From: Massilia mucilaginosa
GTDB taxonomy: Bacteria; Pseudomonadota; Gammaproteobacteria; Burkholderiales; Burkholderiaceae_D
Direction: 5' to 3'
DNA: 64,000 bases
Assembly (NCBI RefSeq): GCF_011682145.1
Contig: NZ_WHJH01000013.1
Span: 62,001-126,000, forward strand
The position numbers were made by a program, and so were the translations under genes. Each line of letters opens with the position of its first letter. Within the stretch, counting starts at the first letter, position 1. Below, piece after piece: positions 41,460 through 49,966 of this stretch. The notes beneath the pieces are model-generated. The model saw nothing but the letters and a program-made list of their open reading frames with translations, made no database searches and was not told where the DNA came from.

Positions 41460-44400
41460 CGACACTGTGGCCGCTGTTGCTGTGCACGATGATCGGCGCG
41501 CAGGCGCAGGAACGCATCCTGGACGATTTCGAACAGCCGCTCGCGTGGAAGGCGGTGGTGTCGGACGGCGTCACCGCCACCGTGTCGAGCGCGCCCGGGG
41601 TGCGGGGGCAGGGCATGCGTTTCGATGTCGACTTCGGCAGCGCCGCCGGCTATGCCAGCGCGAAGCGCGCGCTGCCGCTCGACTTCGACGGCGACTACGC
41701 CATCTCGTTCTGGATGCGCGCCGATGCCCCGCTCAACAACTTCGAAATGAAACTGGTCGACGCCAGCGGCGACAACGTCTGGTGGGTCAACCGGCCCAAT
41801 TTCGCCATCTCGCGCGAGTGGCAGAAGGTGACGTTCAAAAAGCGCCACATCGATTTTGCCTGGGGTCCGCTCAAGGACCGTACGCTGCGCCGCACCGAAC
41901 AGATGGAACTGGTGGTCAGCGCGGGGCGTGACGGCGGGCGCGGGTCGGTCTGGATCGACGACCTGCGCATGCGCGCCATCGCGCCGGCCGGAGCGCCGCC
42001 GGAACCGGTCGTCTCCACCACGCCTGGCGCGGTAACGGTGGACTACGGCGTGCCGCGCGAATTCGGCGGCCTGGTGCTGCACTGGGCGGACGGGCTGCAT
42101 GCCGCGCGCTACGACGTCGCATTCTCGAACGATGGCGGCACCTGGCGCACGGTGCGCAAGGTGGTCGATGGCACGGGCGGCGCCGATCCGCTGCTGCTGG
42201 GCGAGTCCGAGGCGCGCTACGTGCGCGTGGCGATGCCCGGCGCGGCGGGGCCAGGCTACAGGCTCGATCGCATCGAACTCAAGGACCTGGCGTACGGCGC
42301 ATCGGCCAACAGCTTCTTCCAGGCGCTGGCAAAGGAGGCGCCGCGCGGCCATTATCCGCGCGGCATGTCGGGGCAGCAGAATTACTGGACCGTGCTCGGT
42401 GTCGACGGTGGCCGCGAGACTGGGCTGATCTCGGAAGACGGCGCCATTGAAGCGGCGCGCGCCGGCTTTACCATCGAACCCTTCATCATCGACGACGGCA
42501 AGCTTGTCACCTGGGCCGATGTGACGACCTCGCAATCGCTGCGGGAGGGCTATCTGCCGATACCCTCGGCCACCTGGACGGCACCGCGCTGGCGCCTGCG
42601 GACGAGCGCTTTTGCGCAAGGTACGCCGGCCGCCTCGCAGCTGATCGCCCGCTACGACCTGGCCAACCCGACGGCGGCCCCGCTCAAGGTGCGGCTGGTG
42701 CTCGCGCTGCGCCCCTTGCAGGTCAATCCGCCGATGCAGTTCTTGAATACGGCGCCCGGCGTGAGCCCGATCCGCACGCTCGCCTGGAACGGCGACAGCT
42801 TCGCCGTCGATGGCGCCACCCGGGTGTGGAGCCTGGCCGCTCCCGATCACGCCGGCGTGTCGTCGTTCGACCATGGCGCCATTCCCGCGCGCCTTGCGGG
42901 CGATGGCTGGAGCGCGCTGCGGCGGGTGGACGACCAAGCCGGCTTTGCCTCTGGCGCGCTGGCCTACGACGTGACGCTGGCGCCGGGGGCGACGGCGGTG
43001 TTCGGCCTGGCGCTGCCGCTGGACGGCCCGGCGCAGGCCCCGCAACTGGGCGGCGCCAGTCCCGCGCAATGGCTCACCAGGATGCAGGACGACGTCGCCG
43101 GCCAGTGGCGCGCGCGCCTCAATCGCGTGCTGCTCACCGTTCCGCCATCGGCGCAGCCGCTGGTGGACACCCTGCGTTCGTCGCTGGCGCACATCTTGAT
43201 GACGCGCGACGGCGCGGCCCTGATGCCCGGCACGCGCTCGTACGCCCGCTCGTGGATTCGCGATGGCGCCATGATGTCGGAAGCGATGCTGCGGCTGGGT
43301 GATTACACCGATGCGCGCGACTACGTGAACTGGTACGCGCCGCACCAGTTCGCGAACGGCAAGATCCCGTGCTGCGTGGATCGGCGCGGCGCCGACCCGG
43401 TACCCGAGAACGACAGCCAGGGCGAGTTCATTTTCCTGGTGGCGCAAGTGTGGCGCTACACGCACGACCGCGAACTGGTGACGCGCCTCTGGCCGCGTGT
43501 AAAGGCGGCGGCGGCCTACATGGAGCGGCAGCGCCAGTCCGAACGGACGGCGGCCAATCTCACGCCTGAGCGGCGCATGCTGTATGGCCTGCTGCCGGCG
43601 TCGATCAGCCACGAAGGCTATTCGGCCAAGCCGATGCACTCGAACTGGGACAACTTCTGGGGCCTGCGCGGCTACCGCGACGCCGCCATGCTGGCCACGG
43701 TGGTGAACCAACCGGCGGACGCCGCCTCCCTCAGCGCACAGGCGGACCAGTTCGAACGCGAGCTGCTGGCGTCCCTGCGCCTGAGCGCCAGCACGCACCG
43801 CATCGGCTACCTGGCCGGCGCGGCGGAACTGGGCGACTTCGATCCCACTTCAACCACCATCGCGCTGTCGCCGGGCGGCCTGCAACAGCGCCTGCCGCAA
43901 GACCTGCTGCACGGGACGTTCGAACGCTATTGGCTTGAGGCGGTGGCGCGGCGTGACGGCCGGCGCGCGTGGAACGATTACACGCCGTACGAGCTGCGCA
44001 ACGTGGCCGCTTTCGTGCGGCTCGGCTGGCGCGAGCGCGCGCACGAACTGCTCGATGTTTTCATGCGCGACCGCCGCCCCGCCGCCTGGAACCAGTGGGC
44101 CGAAGTGGTGGGGCGCGACGCGCGCGAGCCGCGCTTCGTGGGCGACATGCCGCATGGCTGGATTGCGTCGGACTTCATCCGCTCCGCGCTCGACCTGTTT
44201 GCCTACGAGCGCGAGTCGGATCAGTCGCTGATCGTCGCCGATGGCATTCCGGCCGCGTGGCTCGATGGCACGGGCGTCGCCGTGCAGTCTTTGCCGACCG
44301 GTTACGGCTGGCTCGATTACACCATCCGCTCCGACGCGCGCGGCATCACCATGGGGATTGGCGGTAAGATCAAGCGGCCGCCTGGCGGCGTGCGCCTGCG

Positions 44401-44539
44401 CGCGCACGATGCGCGCTGGAGCGGCGCGCGCACCACCATCAACGGCAAAGCGGCGCACTGGCGCGGCGGCGAACTGCGCATCGGCACGCTGCCGGCCACC
44501 ATTTTCATCGCACGCGATCACACCAAGGGAAAACCATGA
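41456..44539 (+). CDS. Large secreted multi-domain protein with an alpha-barrel glycosidase-like domain
   Basis: 1027 residues. Signal peptide (LWPLLLCTMIGAQAQ, cleavage before ERILDDFE). Domain order by eye: a CBM11/CIA30-like jelly roll at ~20-175 (ILDDFEQPLAW, AISFWMRADAP, GSVWIDDLRM), a discoidin-like module at ~185-280 (LHWADGLHAARYDVAFSNDG), a beta-rich region at ~300-560, then an alpha/alpha barrel at ~570-930 (YARSWIRDGAMMSEAML, PCCVDRRGADPVPENDSQGE, HSNWDNFWGLRGYRDAAML, HGTFERYWLE). The barrel resembles inverting six-hairpin glycosidases with several candidate acids (Asp in WIRDG, Asp/Glu in ENDSQGE), but I cannot place it in a GH family. Embedded by 4-base overlaps between permease and GH1 genes, it should act on the same glucan outside the cytoplasm. 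Confidence 0.8.
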   Translation: MTTLWPLLLCTMIGAQAQERILDDFEQPLAWKAVVSDGVTATVSSAPGVRGQGMRFDVDFGSAAGYASAKRALPLDFDGDYAISFWMRADAPLNNFEMKLVDASGDNVWWVNRPNFAISREWQKVTFKKRHIDFAWGPLKDRTLRRTEQMELVVSAGRDGGRGSVWIDDLRMRAIAPAGAPPEPVVSTTPGAVTVDYGVPREFGGLVLHWADGLHAARYDVAFSNDGGTWRTVRKVVDGTGGADPLLLGESEARYVRVAMPGAAGPGYRLDRIELKDLAYGASANSFFQALAKEAPRGHYPRGMSGQQNYWTVLGVDGGRETGLISEDGAIEAARAGFTIEPFIIDDGKLVTWADVTTSQSLREGYLPIPSATWTAPRWRLRTSAFAQGTPAASQLIARYDLANPTAAPLKVRLVLALRPLQVNPPMQFLNTAPGVSPIRTLAWNGDSFAVDGATRVWSLAAPDHAGVSSFDHGAIPARLAGDGWSALRRVDDQAGFASGALAYDVTLAPGATAVFGLALPLDGPAQAPQLGGASPAQWLTRMQDDVAGQWRARLNRVLLTVPPSAQPLVDTLRSSLAHILMTRDGAALMPGTRSYARSWIRDGAMMSEAMLRLGDYTDARDYVNWYAPHQFANGKIPCCVDRRGADPVPENDSQGEFIFLVAQVWRYTHDRELVTRLWPRVKAAAAYMERQRQSERTAANLTPERRMLYGLLPASISHEGYSAKPMHSNWDNFWGLRGYRDAAMLATVVNQPADAASLSAQADQFERELLASLRLSASTHRIGYLAGAAELGDFDPTSTTIALSPGGLQQRLPQDLLHGTFERYWLEAVARRDGRRAWNDYTPYELRNVAAFVRLGWRERAHELLDVFMRDRRPAAWNQWAEVVGRDAREPRFVGDMPHGWIASDFIRSALDLFAYERESDQSLIVADGIPAAWLDGTGVAVQSLPTGYGWLDYTIRSDARGITMGIGGKIKRPPGGVRLRAHDARWSGARTTINGKAAHWRGGELRIGTLPATIFIARDHTKGKP

Positions 44540-45936
44540 CCGACGCAATTGTATTTCCCAAAAACTTCCTGTGGGGCGCCTCCACCTCGGCCTACCAGAT
44601 CGAAGGCTCGCCGCTGGCCGATGGCGCGGGACCGAGCATCTGGCAGCGCTTCGCTCACTCGCCCGGCAATATCCGCGATGGCGACACCGGCGACGTGGCC
44701 TGCGACCATTACCGCCGCTCGGCGCAGGATGTCGCGCTGATGCGCGAGATCGGCCTGCAAGCCTACCGTTTCAGCATTTCGTGGAGCCGCGTCATGCCGT
44801 CCGGGCGCGGCGCGGTCAACCCGGTCGGCATCGGGTTCTACGACGAACTGGTGGACCGCCTGCTGGCGCAGGGCATCAAGCCGATGGTCACGCTGTTCCA
44901 CTGGGACCTGCCGGAGGCGCTGGACAACCAGGGCGGCTGGCTCAATCGCGATATCGCCGACTGGTTTGCCGATTACGCGCGCGTGATGTTCGACCGCCTC
45001 GACGACAGGGTCACCTCGTGGGCCACGCTCAACGAGCCGTGGGTGGTGTCCGATGGCGGCTACCTGAATGGCACATTGGCGCCGGGCCACCACAACCGCT
45101 TCGAGGCGCCCATCGCCGCGCACAACCTGCTGCGCGCCCATGGCGCGGCGGTCAAAGTGTACCGCGAGGTGGGCCGGCACGAGATCGGGCTGGTGGTGAA
45201 CCTGGAGCCGAAGTACGCGGCCAGCGACAGCCCCGCCGACCGGGAGGCGGCCGCGCGCGGGCACGCCTACATGAACGGGCAGTTCCTCGATCCGGTGTTT
45301 TTCGGGCGCTATCCCGAGAAGATGAAGGACGTGTACGGCGACGCCTGGCCCGCGTGGCCGGCGCAGGATTTTGAGCTGATCCGCCAGCGGCTCGACTTCA
45401 TCGGCGTCAATTACTACACGCGTAGCGTCACCCGCGACGAGGCCACCGCCTTGCCGGTGCGGGCGGTGGCGCTGCGCCAGCCGCTGGCCACCTACACCGA
45501 AACCGGCTGGGAAGTGTATGCCAAGGGCTTGAGCGACACGCTCGAATGGGTGGCCGCGCGCTATGGCAATCCGCCGCTGTACATCACCGAGAACGGCGCC
45601 GCGTTTTTCGATCCGCCGGTGGCCGAAGGAGGGCGCGTGCACGACCCGCTGCGGATCGACTATTATCAGAAGCACCTGCGCGCCATCCACGAGGTGATCC
45701 AGAAGGGCGTGGACGTGCGCGGCTACTGCGCCTGGTCGCTGCTGGACAACCTGGAATGGGCGCATGGATTTTCCAAGCGCTTCGGCATCGTGCACGTGAA
45801 CTTTGCGACCCAGGAGCGCACGCTCAAGGACAGCGCGTATTTTTACCGCGAGGTGATCGCCACCAATGGCGCGGTGCTCGACGGCGTGCCGGCGCGGCCA
45901 TCGGCGTGGACTGGCGCGGCCATGTGGACCGGGTGA
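44536..45936 (+). CDS. GH1 beta-glucosidase
   Basis: 466 residues, full length for GH1. The acid/base Glu is E167 (TLNEPW) and the nucleophile E352 (YITENGA). The start reads NFLWGASTSAYQIEG and the end has WSLLDNLEWAHGFSKRFGI. No signal peptide, so it works in the cytoplasm on imported disaccharides, probably sophorose or other beta-linked glucose dimers left by the GH94 phosphorylase. It overlaps the previous gene by 4 bases and closes the operon. Confidence 0.94.
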   Translation: MTDAIVFPKNFLWGASTSAYQIEGSPLADGAGPSIWQRFAHSPGNIRDGDTGDVACDHYRRSAQDVALMREIGLQAYRFSISWSRVMPSGRGAVNPVGIGFYDELVDRLLAQGIKPMVTLFHWDLPEALDNQGGWLNRDIADWFADYARVMFDRLDDRVTSWATLNEPWVVSDGGYLNGTLAPGHHNRFEAPIAAHNLLRAHGAAVKVYREVGRHEIGLVVNLEPKYAASDSPADREAAARGHAYMNGQFLDPVFFGRYPEKMKDVYGDAWPAWPAQDFELIRQRLDFIGVNYYTRSVTRDEATALPVRAVALRQPLATYTETGWEVYAKGLSDTLEWVAARYGNPPLYITENGAAFFDPPVAEGGRVHDPLRIDYYQKHLRAIHEVIQKGVDVRGYCAWSLLDNLEWAHGFSKRFGIVHVNFATQERTLKDSAYFYREVIATNGAVLDGVPARPSAWTGAAMWTG

Positions 45937-45949
45937 GACAGGGGGGCGT

Positions 45950-46360
45950 GTGAAAAGGACGGCAAAGTACGATTTCTTTAATGATGCGTTTCCGGATGAT
46001 GAACGCGTCCCTTACAAATTGCTTCGTTGGCGATTTTTGAACCGCTATTACATCTACTGTCATTCCAAGTTCAATGTGGTCCGGCAAACTTGCCGGGAAT
46101 GGGTGCCGAATGAACATGAAAGTGCGTTCGCGCAGGATGATCTCGACACGGCTTTCGAGTTGCCCATCGAAAAATTGATGTTCGAGGTATTGTCGATGAT
46201 CATGGCTGGCGGGCGTCAATCGGAGCAGTTCAACATGCATGCCGAACAGCGCATTCGCGAGATACTTCATGGCAGGGATGTGAACGACTTGCTGGAATGC
46301 CTGAGCGGGGACGAACTGCTGGAATTCCGCCACGATCTTGCCCTGTTAAACATCGCCTGA
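45950..46360 (+). CDS. Unknown protein, copy 1 of a tandem pair
   Basis: 136 residues from a GTG at 45950, preceded by an AGGGGGG site. Key shared blocks with the next gene are YDFFNDAFPDDERVPYKLLR (copy 1) and LPIEKLMFEVLSMIMAGGRQ, with WRFLNRYY in between. No signal, no membrane segment; acidic and helical. GC is far lower than in the GH1 gene 14 bases upstream, so it was probably acquired separately and does not belong to the glucan operon. Tandem duplication of a small acidic soluble protein is typical of immunity proteins, but no toxin gene is adjacent and I cannot name the family. Confidence 0.7.
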   Translation: MKRTAKYDFFNDAFPDDERVPYKLLRWRFLNRYYIYCHSKFNVVRQTCREWVPNEHESAFAQDDLDTAFELPIEKLMFEVLSMIMAGGRQSEQFNMHAEQRIREILHGRDVNDLLECLSGDELLEFRHDLALLNIA

Positions 46361-46411
46361 GCGATCCGGCATGGTGGATCGTCAATTCCGATTTGATGGC
46401 GTCGGCAAAGG

Positions 46412-46843
46412 ATGTGTGTGTACGATTTTGCAAATGACAAGTGGCCCGACGGCGAACGGATTCCGTACAAACTGATACGGTGGCGTTTCCTGGAGCAGTT
46501 TTACAGATACGCCAGGATGCCCGAGAATTTCAATTGCCAATGGGAAGATGGATGGGAGAGATATGAGAAGCAAAGTCAGTTTGCTTACCAGATGATCGAA
46601 CCTGCGCTGACCAGGCCCCTCGAAAAGTTGATGATCGAGGTTGTTGTGCTGCTGCTGGCTGCCGGACGGCAGTCGGCAGCGTTCGACCAACGTCATCGCA
46701 AGAACATTGCCGTGCTCCTTGACGATCCCGGTCTCGCCGAGCTTGTTCGCATGCTGGGCGACGATGAGCGCAGTGAATTTACGAACGACTTGGCGATGAT
46801 GGATATCCCGCATCCGCGTGGAGAACAGCGATCTGTATCATAA
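46412..46843 (+). CDS. Unknown protein, copy 2 of a tandem pair
   Basis: 143 residues. Aligns with copy 1 along most of its length: YDFANDKWPDGERIPYKLIR, WRFLEQFYRYARMP, RPLEKLMIEVVVLLLAAGRQ and the late LDDPGLAELVRMLGDDERSEF (quoted in part) against LSGDELLEFRHDLALLNI. The pattern PDxER-x-PYKL-RWRFL and EKLM-EV-GRQS is conserved between the two, which shows selection for a common fold. Lower GC than the flanks. Start ATG at 46412 follows CAAAGG. A third similar start follows at 46818. Confidence 0.7.
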   Translation: MCVYDFANDKWPDGERIPYKLIRWRFLEQFYRYARMPENFNCQWEDGWERYEKQSQFAYQMIEPALTRPLEKLMIEVVVLLLAAGRQSAAFDQRHRKNIAVLLDDPGLAELVRMLGDDERSEFTNDLAMMDIPHPRGEQRSVS

Positions 46844-46880
46844 CGCCTGGCCTAACGACGGCGAGCCGTATGCCGTCACC
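46818..46880 (+). pseudogene. Possible truncated third copy of the tandem family
   Basis: From a GTG at 46818, out of frame with the end of copy 2, the sequence reads ENSDLYHNAWPNDGEPYAV. This resembles the N-terminal block of the other two (YDFANDKWPDGERIPYKL): Asn-x-x-Trp-Pro, acidic pair, Pro-Tyr. After about 20 residues similarity stops, and the DNA becomes the 3' end of a gene on the other strand. Only a short match supports this. Confidence 0.35.
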
Positions 46881-46922
46881 ATTCTGGAGGCCTTCTCGGA
46901 CGCCTCGATCGCTGCCCTCGAT

Positions 46923-47669
46923 TCACGCAGTTCGCACTGGCTGCAAACGTGTGCCCGGATCATATTGAGTGGCATTGCCGGTCGACTCGGGCAGGATCAG
47001 GTACTCTTTCTGGCAGAAAGAGTAAGGCTGATTGAATTCGGGGTAAAAAACCAGGTGCTTGCCATCGGCCCAGACCCGATAAGAGGTATTTTTCAGATAA
47101 AAACCGCAGCGTATGTCGTCGATTTTCAGGATGACCTTGCTGTCGTCGATCAGGGTCCCGGCGGTTTCTTCGTCGAGGCGGATCAATTCCTTGTTTTTCG
47201 AGATGGCGGTCACGATTTTCGCGCCTGGCAGCATGTGCTTGAACAAGGCCCGCGAGGTCACCAAGGCGCCGGTCTTGAGCGCGAAGACGCGCGCTTCCTT
47301 CTGCTCGTCGGGCGAGCCGGCGCACACAGTCGATTTGGCAAATATCACGCTCAGGTAATCGTCCGACAAAACGGCCTTGTCGACGGTCGATTTGTACTCC
47401 CAAGGGCGGCCCTGGGCGGCGGCGCCGCATTGCCTGGCTTCGCTGGCGAAGCTGGCAGTTGCCGCTTTCAGGACCTCGTTGACCTTGCCGACGTCTTTCC
47501 GGTTCATGCCGGGGACCGCGTCTAGCGTCACGGTTTGAATCGACACGCTCCTGGACGGCGTGGCGTCGTCGACCTTGTAGCGTACCGGCGCGGAAGCGGG
47601 CGACAGTGCCTGCGCCTGCAACGCCAGCAAGGTCGGCGCCAGCCATGCTGCCGAAACAAACACGCTCAT
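46923..47669 (-). CDS. Exported protein of unknown function
   Basis: 248 residues. Signal peptide (SVFVSAAWLAPTLLALQAQA). The mature part is mixed alpha/beta with four cysteines spaced to form two disulfides (ARQCGAA, STVCAGS, DIRCGFYLK, SFCQKEYL) and a C-terminal beta region (VWADGKHLVFYPEFNQPYSF) that resembles the lipoprotein/DUF3298-type periplasmic fold, though not certainly. ATG at 47669 with GGAAGG upstream; a TTG just before it is in frame. Function unknown. Moderately low GC, like the tandem pair it faces. Confidence 0.65.
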   Translation of the reverse strand: MSVFVSAAWLAPTLLALQAQALSPASAPVRYKVDDATPSRSVSIQTVTLDAVPGMNRKDVGKVNEVLKAATASFASEARQCGAAAQGRPWEYKSTVDKAVLSDDYLSVIFAKSTVCAGSPDEQKEARVFALKTGALVTSRALFKHMLPGAKIVTAISKNKELIRLDEETAGTLIDDSKVILKIDDIRCGFYLKNTSYRVWADGKHLVFYPEFNQPYSFCQKEYLILPESTGNATQYDPGTRLQPVRTA

Positions 47670-47711
47670 CAAGGTACCTTCCTGATCCGATTGGTCGATT
47701 TTGTGCGCTTG

Positions 47712-47734
47712 CCTGTCAAGGCCCGCTTGACAGG
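47712..47734. promoter_or_regulatory. Strong 9-bp inverted repeat containing TTGACA upstream of the exported-protein gene
   Basis: CCTGTCAAG, five bases, CTTGACAGG: perfect 9-bp arms. The left arm contains a minus-strand TTGACA (complement of 47714-47719) that could be the -35 for the gene starting at 47669, although the -10 is poor. No T-run, so an operator is more likely than a terminator. Confidence 0.4.
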
Positions 47735-47882
47735 TGCCGCACTACCCTGATGCCCGACGAGGAAGCGCGCTTGCATACCGAAATTCATATGGAGAAGCGC
47801 GGCGGCCGGGTGATTGGGCCGAGAAGTGGCGCCACTCCGGTCGGGCCAGGCACGGCGTCAGCGTGTACGACGATCCCTTGGC

Positions 47883-48182
47883 TCAGAACCCCTCGACCGC
47901 GCTGGTGGTATGAAAAACCCGCGGCGGCGCGCTGAAAAATCCTCCCACCAGCCGGCGCCATTCCTTGAAGTCGTCGCTCTCGCGGAAGTGCACCATATGG
48001 TCGTCGACGGTTTCCCACTCGACGAACAGCATGTAGCTTCCCGGCTCTTCGACCGAGCGCTCCATGCGCATGCCATGGCACCCCCTGGCGCGCTTGAACA
48101 GCGCGATGGCTTGCCGCACGCCTGCTTCAAACTGCTGCTCCGTTCCCGCAGCGACCTTCAGTTCCGCGACTTCCCTGAACAT
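47883..48182 (-). CDS. Antibiotic-biosynthesis-monooxygenase-fold (ABM) protein
   Basis: 99 residues, a single dimeric alpha/beta ferredoxin-like module. FREVAELKVAAGTEQQFEAG at the start and SYMLFVEWETVDDHMVHFRE in the middle are the usual ABM blocks; the HFRESDDFKEWRR region is where the family active-site His lies. Members include quinol monooxygenases, heme-degrading enzymes and sensors, so the substrate is open. AGGAGA precedes the ATG. It is divergent from the HD gene, with 99 bases between. Confidence 0.8.
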   Translation of the reverse strand: MFREVAELKVAAGTEQQFEAGVRQAIALFKRARGCHGMRMERSVEEPGSYMLFVEWETVDDHMVHFRESDDFKEWRRLVGGFFSAPPRVFHTTSAVEGF

Positions 48183-48281
48183 GTTTTCTCCTGTTGATGC
48201 CGGCCTTTGCCGGCGTGCCGATATTCTATCGGGTCGCACGCATCTCTGCCTGCTGCGATAAGATGGGTTAACGGAGGAACC

Positions 48282-48827
48282 ATGACACAGCAAATCGATT
48301 ACGCATCCCAGGAAGCCTGGATCAAGGCCTGGCGCTTCGCCGCCGTGGCGCACGCGCAGCAGAAATTCCCCGGCACCGAGATGCCATACCTGGTCCATCT
48401 GGGCATGGTCGGCATGGAGCTTCTGGCCGCGCATGCGCAGGAACCGATCGACGGCATCGGCGTGGCCATGACGTGCGCCATCCTGCACGATGCGATGGAA
48501 GACCAGGAGGTCGCGCACGCCACGCTGGTGGCCGAATTCGGCCTGGCCGTGGCCGATGGCGTGGCCGCCTTGTCGAAGGCGCCCGACTTGCCGAAAGCCG
48601 AAGCCATGGCCGACAGCCTGGCAAGAATCGGGCAGCAGCCCAAGGCCATCTGGTGCGTCAAGCTGGCCGACCGCATCTGCAACCTGGAAGCGCCGCCGCA
48701 CTACTGGCCGCCCGAGAAGGTCAGCGCCTACGGCAAGGAAGGGAGCCTGATCCTGGCGACCCTGGGCGCGGCGCACGGGTACCTGGCGCGGCGCCTCGCC
48801 GCCAAGATCGCCGCCTATCCGTCCTGA
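48282..48827 (+). CDS. HD-domain hydrolase, SpoT/MESH1-like
   Basis: 181 residues, a stand-alone HD domain of the small alarmone hydrolase type. Metal and catalytic positions are visible as [20 protein letters not shown] (first His), ILHDAMED (His-Asp plus the Glu-Asp pair) and the late [10 protein letters not shown] (Asp). This layout is that of MESH1-like (p)ppGpp hydrolases, which remove the 3'-pyrophosphate with manganese. There is no synthetase domain. GGAGG lies right before the ATG. The 3' end overlaps the convergent nuclease gene by 13 bases. Confidence 0.78.
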   Translation: MTQQIDYASQEAWIKAWRFAAVAHAQQKFPGTEMPYLVHLGMVGMELLAAHAQEPIDGIGVAMTCAILHDAMEDQEVAHATLVAEFGLAVADGVAALSKAPDLPKAEAMADSLARIGQQPKAIWCVKLADRICNLEAPPHYWPPEKVSAYGKEGSLILATLGAAHGYLARRLAAKIAAYPS

Positions 48828-49387
48828 CGTCCGCGCGCCAGATTGTCGGCCAACATATTGCAGAACATCGCACCCTGTTCGATGGCATCGTCGAGCGCCA
48901 CATGCGTGTGGGGCAGGGGATCGAACCAGCGCTCGGGCATGTTGCGCTTGGTGCTGTCGCGGTAGCCGCGCTTCAAGACCGCCATCGCGTACGACTTGAT
49001 GTCGAGCGCAGAGTGGCTGAACGGGCTTTCGCCGGTAAAGCGGATCAGGTACCAGTACACGAACAAGAAATCGAAGCCGGCAGGGTAGGCCACGAACACC
49101 GGTTTTCCGGGCAGCGACTTGACCCATGCAAGGTAGCGCTGCATGGCCGCCTGCGGCGTTTCCAGGTTAGCGCGGCAGGCGGCCCAGGCGTCGGGCTGGG
49201 TCAGCCACCAGGCGGCGGTGTCCGGGTGCGCCGCGGCCTCGGGCAGGCACTCCAGGTTCGCGCTGAAGGTCGCGATGCAGGTTTTGTCGGCCAGGTAGGC
49301 GGCCGATCCGATACTGAGCATCGAATGCGGCCCCGGAATCGGGCCGTCGGTCTCGACGTCGGTGCTGATGTAGATTTCTGGTTTCAT
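48815..49387 (-). CDS. DnaQ-fold 3'-5' exonuclease-like protein
   Basis: 190 residues. DEDD motifs: [13 protein letters not shown] (Asp and Glu of ExoI), [15 protein letters not shown] (ExoII Asp) and [12 protein letters not shown] (ExoIII His and Asp, DEDDh type). Single domain, no polymerase. It may trim DNA or RNA, or be one of the small housekeeping exonucleases. ATG at 49387; it follows the membrane-anchored gene on the same strand and ends inside the HD gene. Confidence 0.8.
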   Translation of the reverse strand: MKPEIYISTDVETDGPIPGPHSMLSIGSAAYLADKTCIATFSANLECLPEAAAHPDTAAWWLTQPDAWAACRANLETPQAAMQRYLAWVKSLPGKPVFVAYPAGFDFLFVYWYLIRFTGESPFSHSALDIKSYAMAVLKRGYRDSTKRNMPERWFDPLPHTHVALDDAIEQGAMFCNMLADNLARGRQDG

Positions 49388-49428
49388 TGTTGTCCGTCTT
49401 CGTCTATGGCGCCAACGGCCGCCAGCGC

Positions 49429-49875
49429 TCATGGTCGGTTCCGCAGAAATTCGTCGAACACGGCCTTGATCTCGTCGCGCGTCATGCGGTCGGACTTGAG
49501 GATGGCTTGCAGTTCGCTTTTCGTCAGCGGATAGTCGCGCAGCGCGCGTTTGAGTTCATGCGCTTCGATCGCCTGCGCCCGGATCGGGGTGATCCGGGTC
49601 GGATCGTCGAGCTGCTTCAGTTTCAAGATGTTGTGGTCGAGGTTGACGTACACCCTGTAACGCTCCACACCTTCCGGAAAGCCCTGGTCGTAATACAGGG
49701 TCGTGCCCTTGGGGAGCAAGTGCAGGTTCTTGTCCATGCCGTCGGCAGCGAGCAGCATGGGGGCGTCGAGTACGTGCACGTGCACCGCTTGATGGGCGTT
49801 CCGGAAAAACCAGGCGGCGGCGAGCATCAGCGCGCCTGCCGCGGCGCCGAGCGTGAACGACACGACCGGCTTCAC
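49429..49875 (-). CDS. Membrane-anchored protein of unknown function, downstream of tssL
   Basis: 148 residues from a GTG at 49875 with a CAGGGGAA site. An N-terminal transmembrane segment ([19 protein letters not shown]) is followed by a periplasmic part ([31 protein letters not shown]) and a charged helical end ([20 protein letters not shown]). No family recognised. It is 91 bases beyond the tssL stop on the same strand, so it may be part of the secretion operon or unrelated. Confidence 0.6.
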   Translation of the reverse strand: MKPVVSFTLGAAAGALMLAAAWFFRNAHQAVHVHVLDAPMLLAADGMDKNLHLLPKGTTLYYDQGFPEGVERYRVYVNLDHNILKLKQLDDPTRITPIRAQAIEAHELKRALRDYPLTKSELQAILKSDRMTRDEIKAVFDEFLRNRP

Positions 49876-49966
49876 TTCCCCTGACCCTGAACATCGCCAT
49901 GCGGTGTTGCCGATGGCGCCGGCGCGCCGGACCAGTTCATGACGATGATCCGGTCCGGGCGGGTCG

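Noticed and set aside
47734-47913. A 59-codon plus-strand frame (GTG start) ending YDDPLAQNPSTALVV
   Set aside because: It looked briefly like a gene tail, but it overlaps the ABM gene antisense, has no ribosome site and matches nothing I know.
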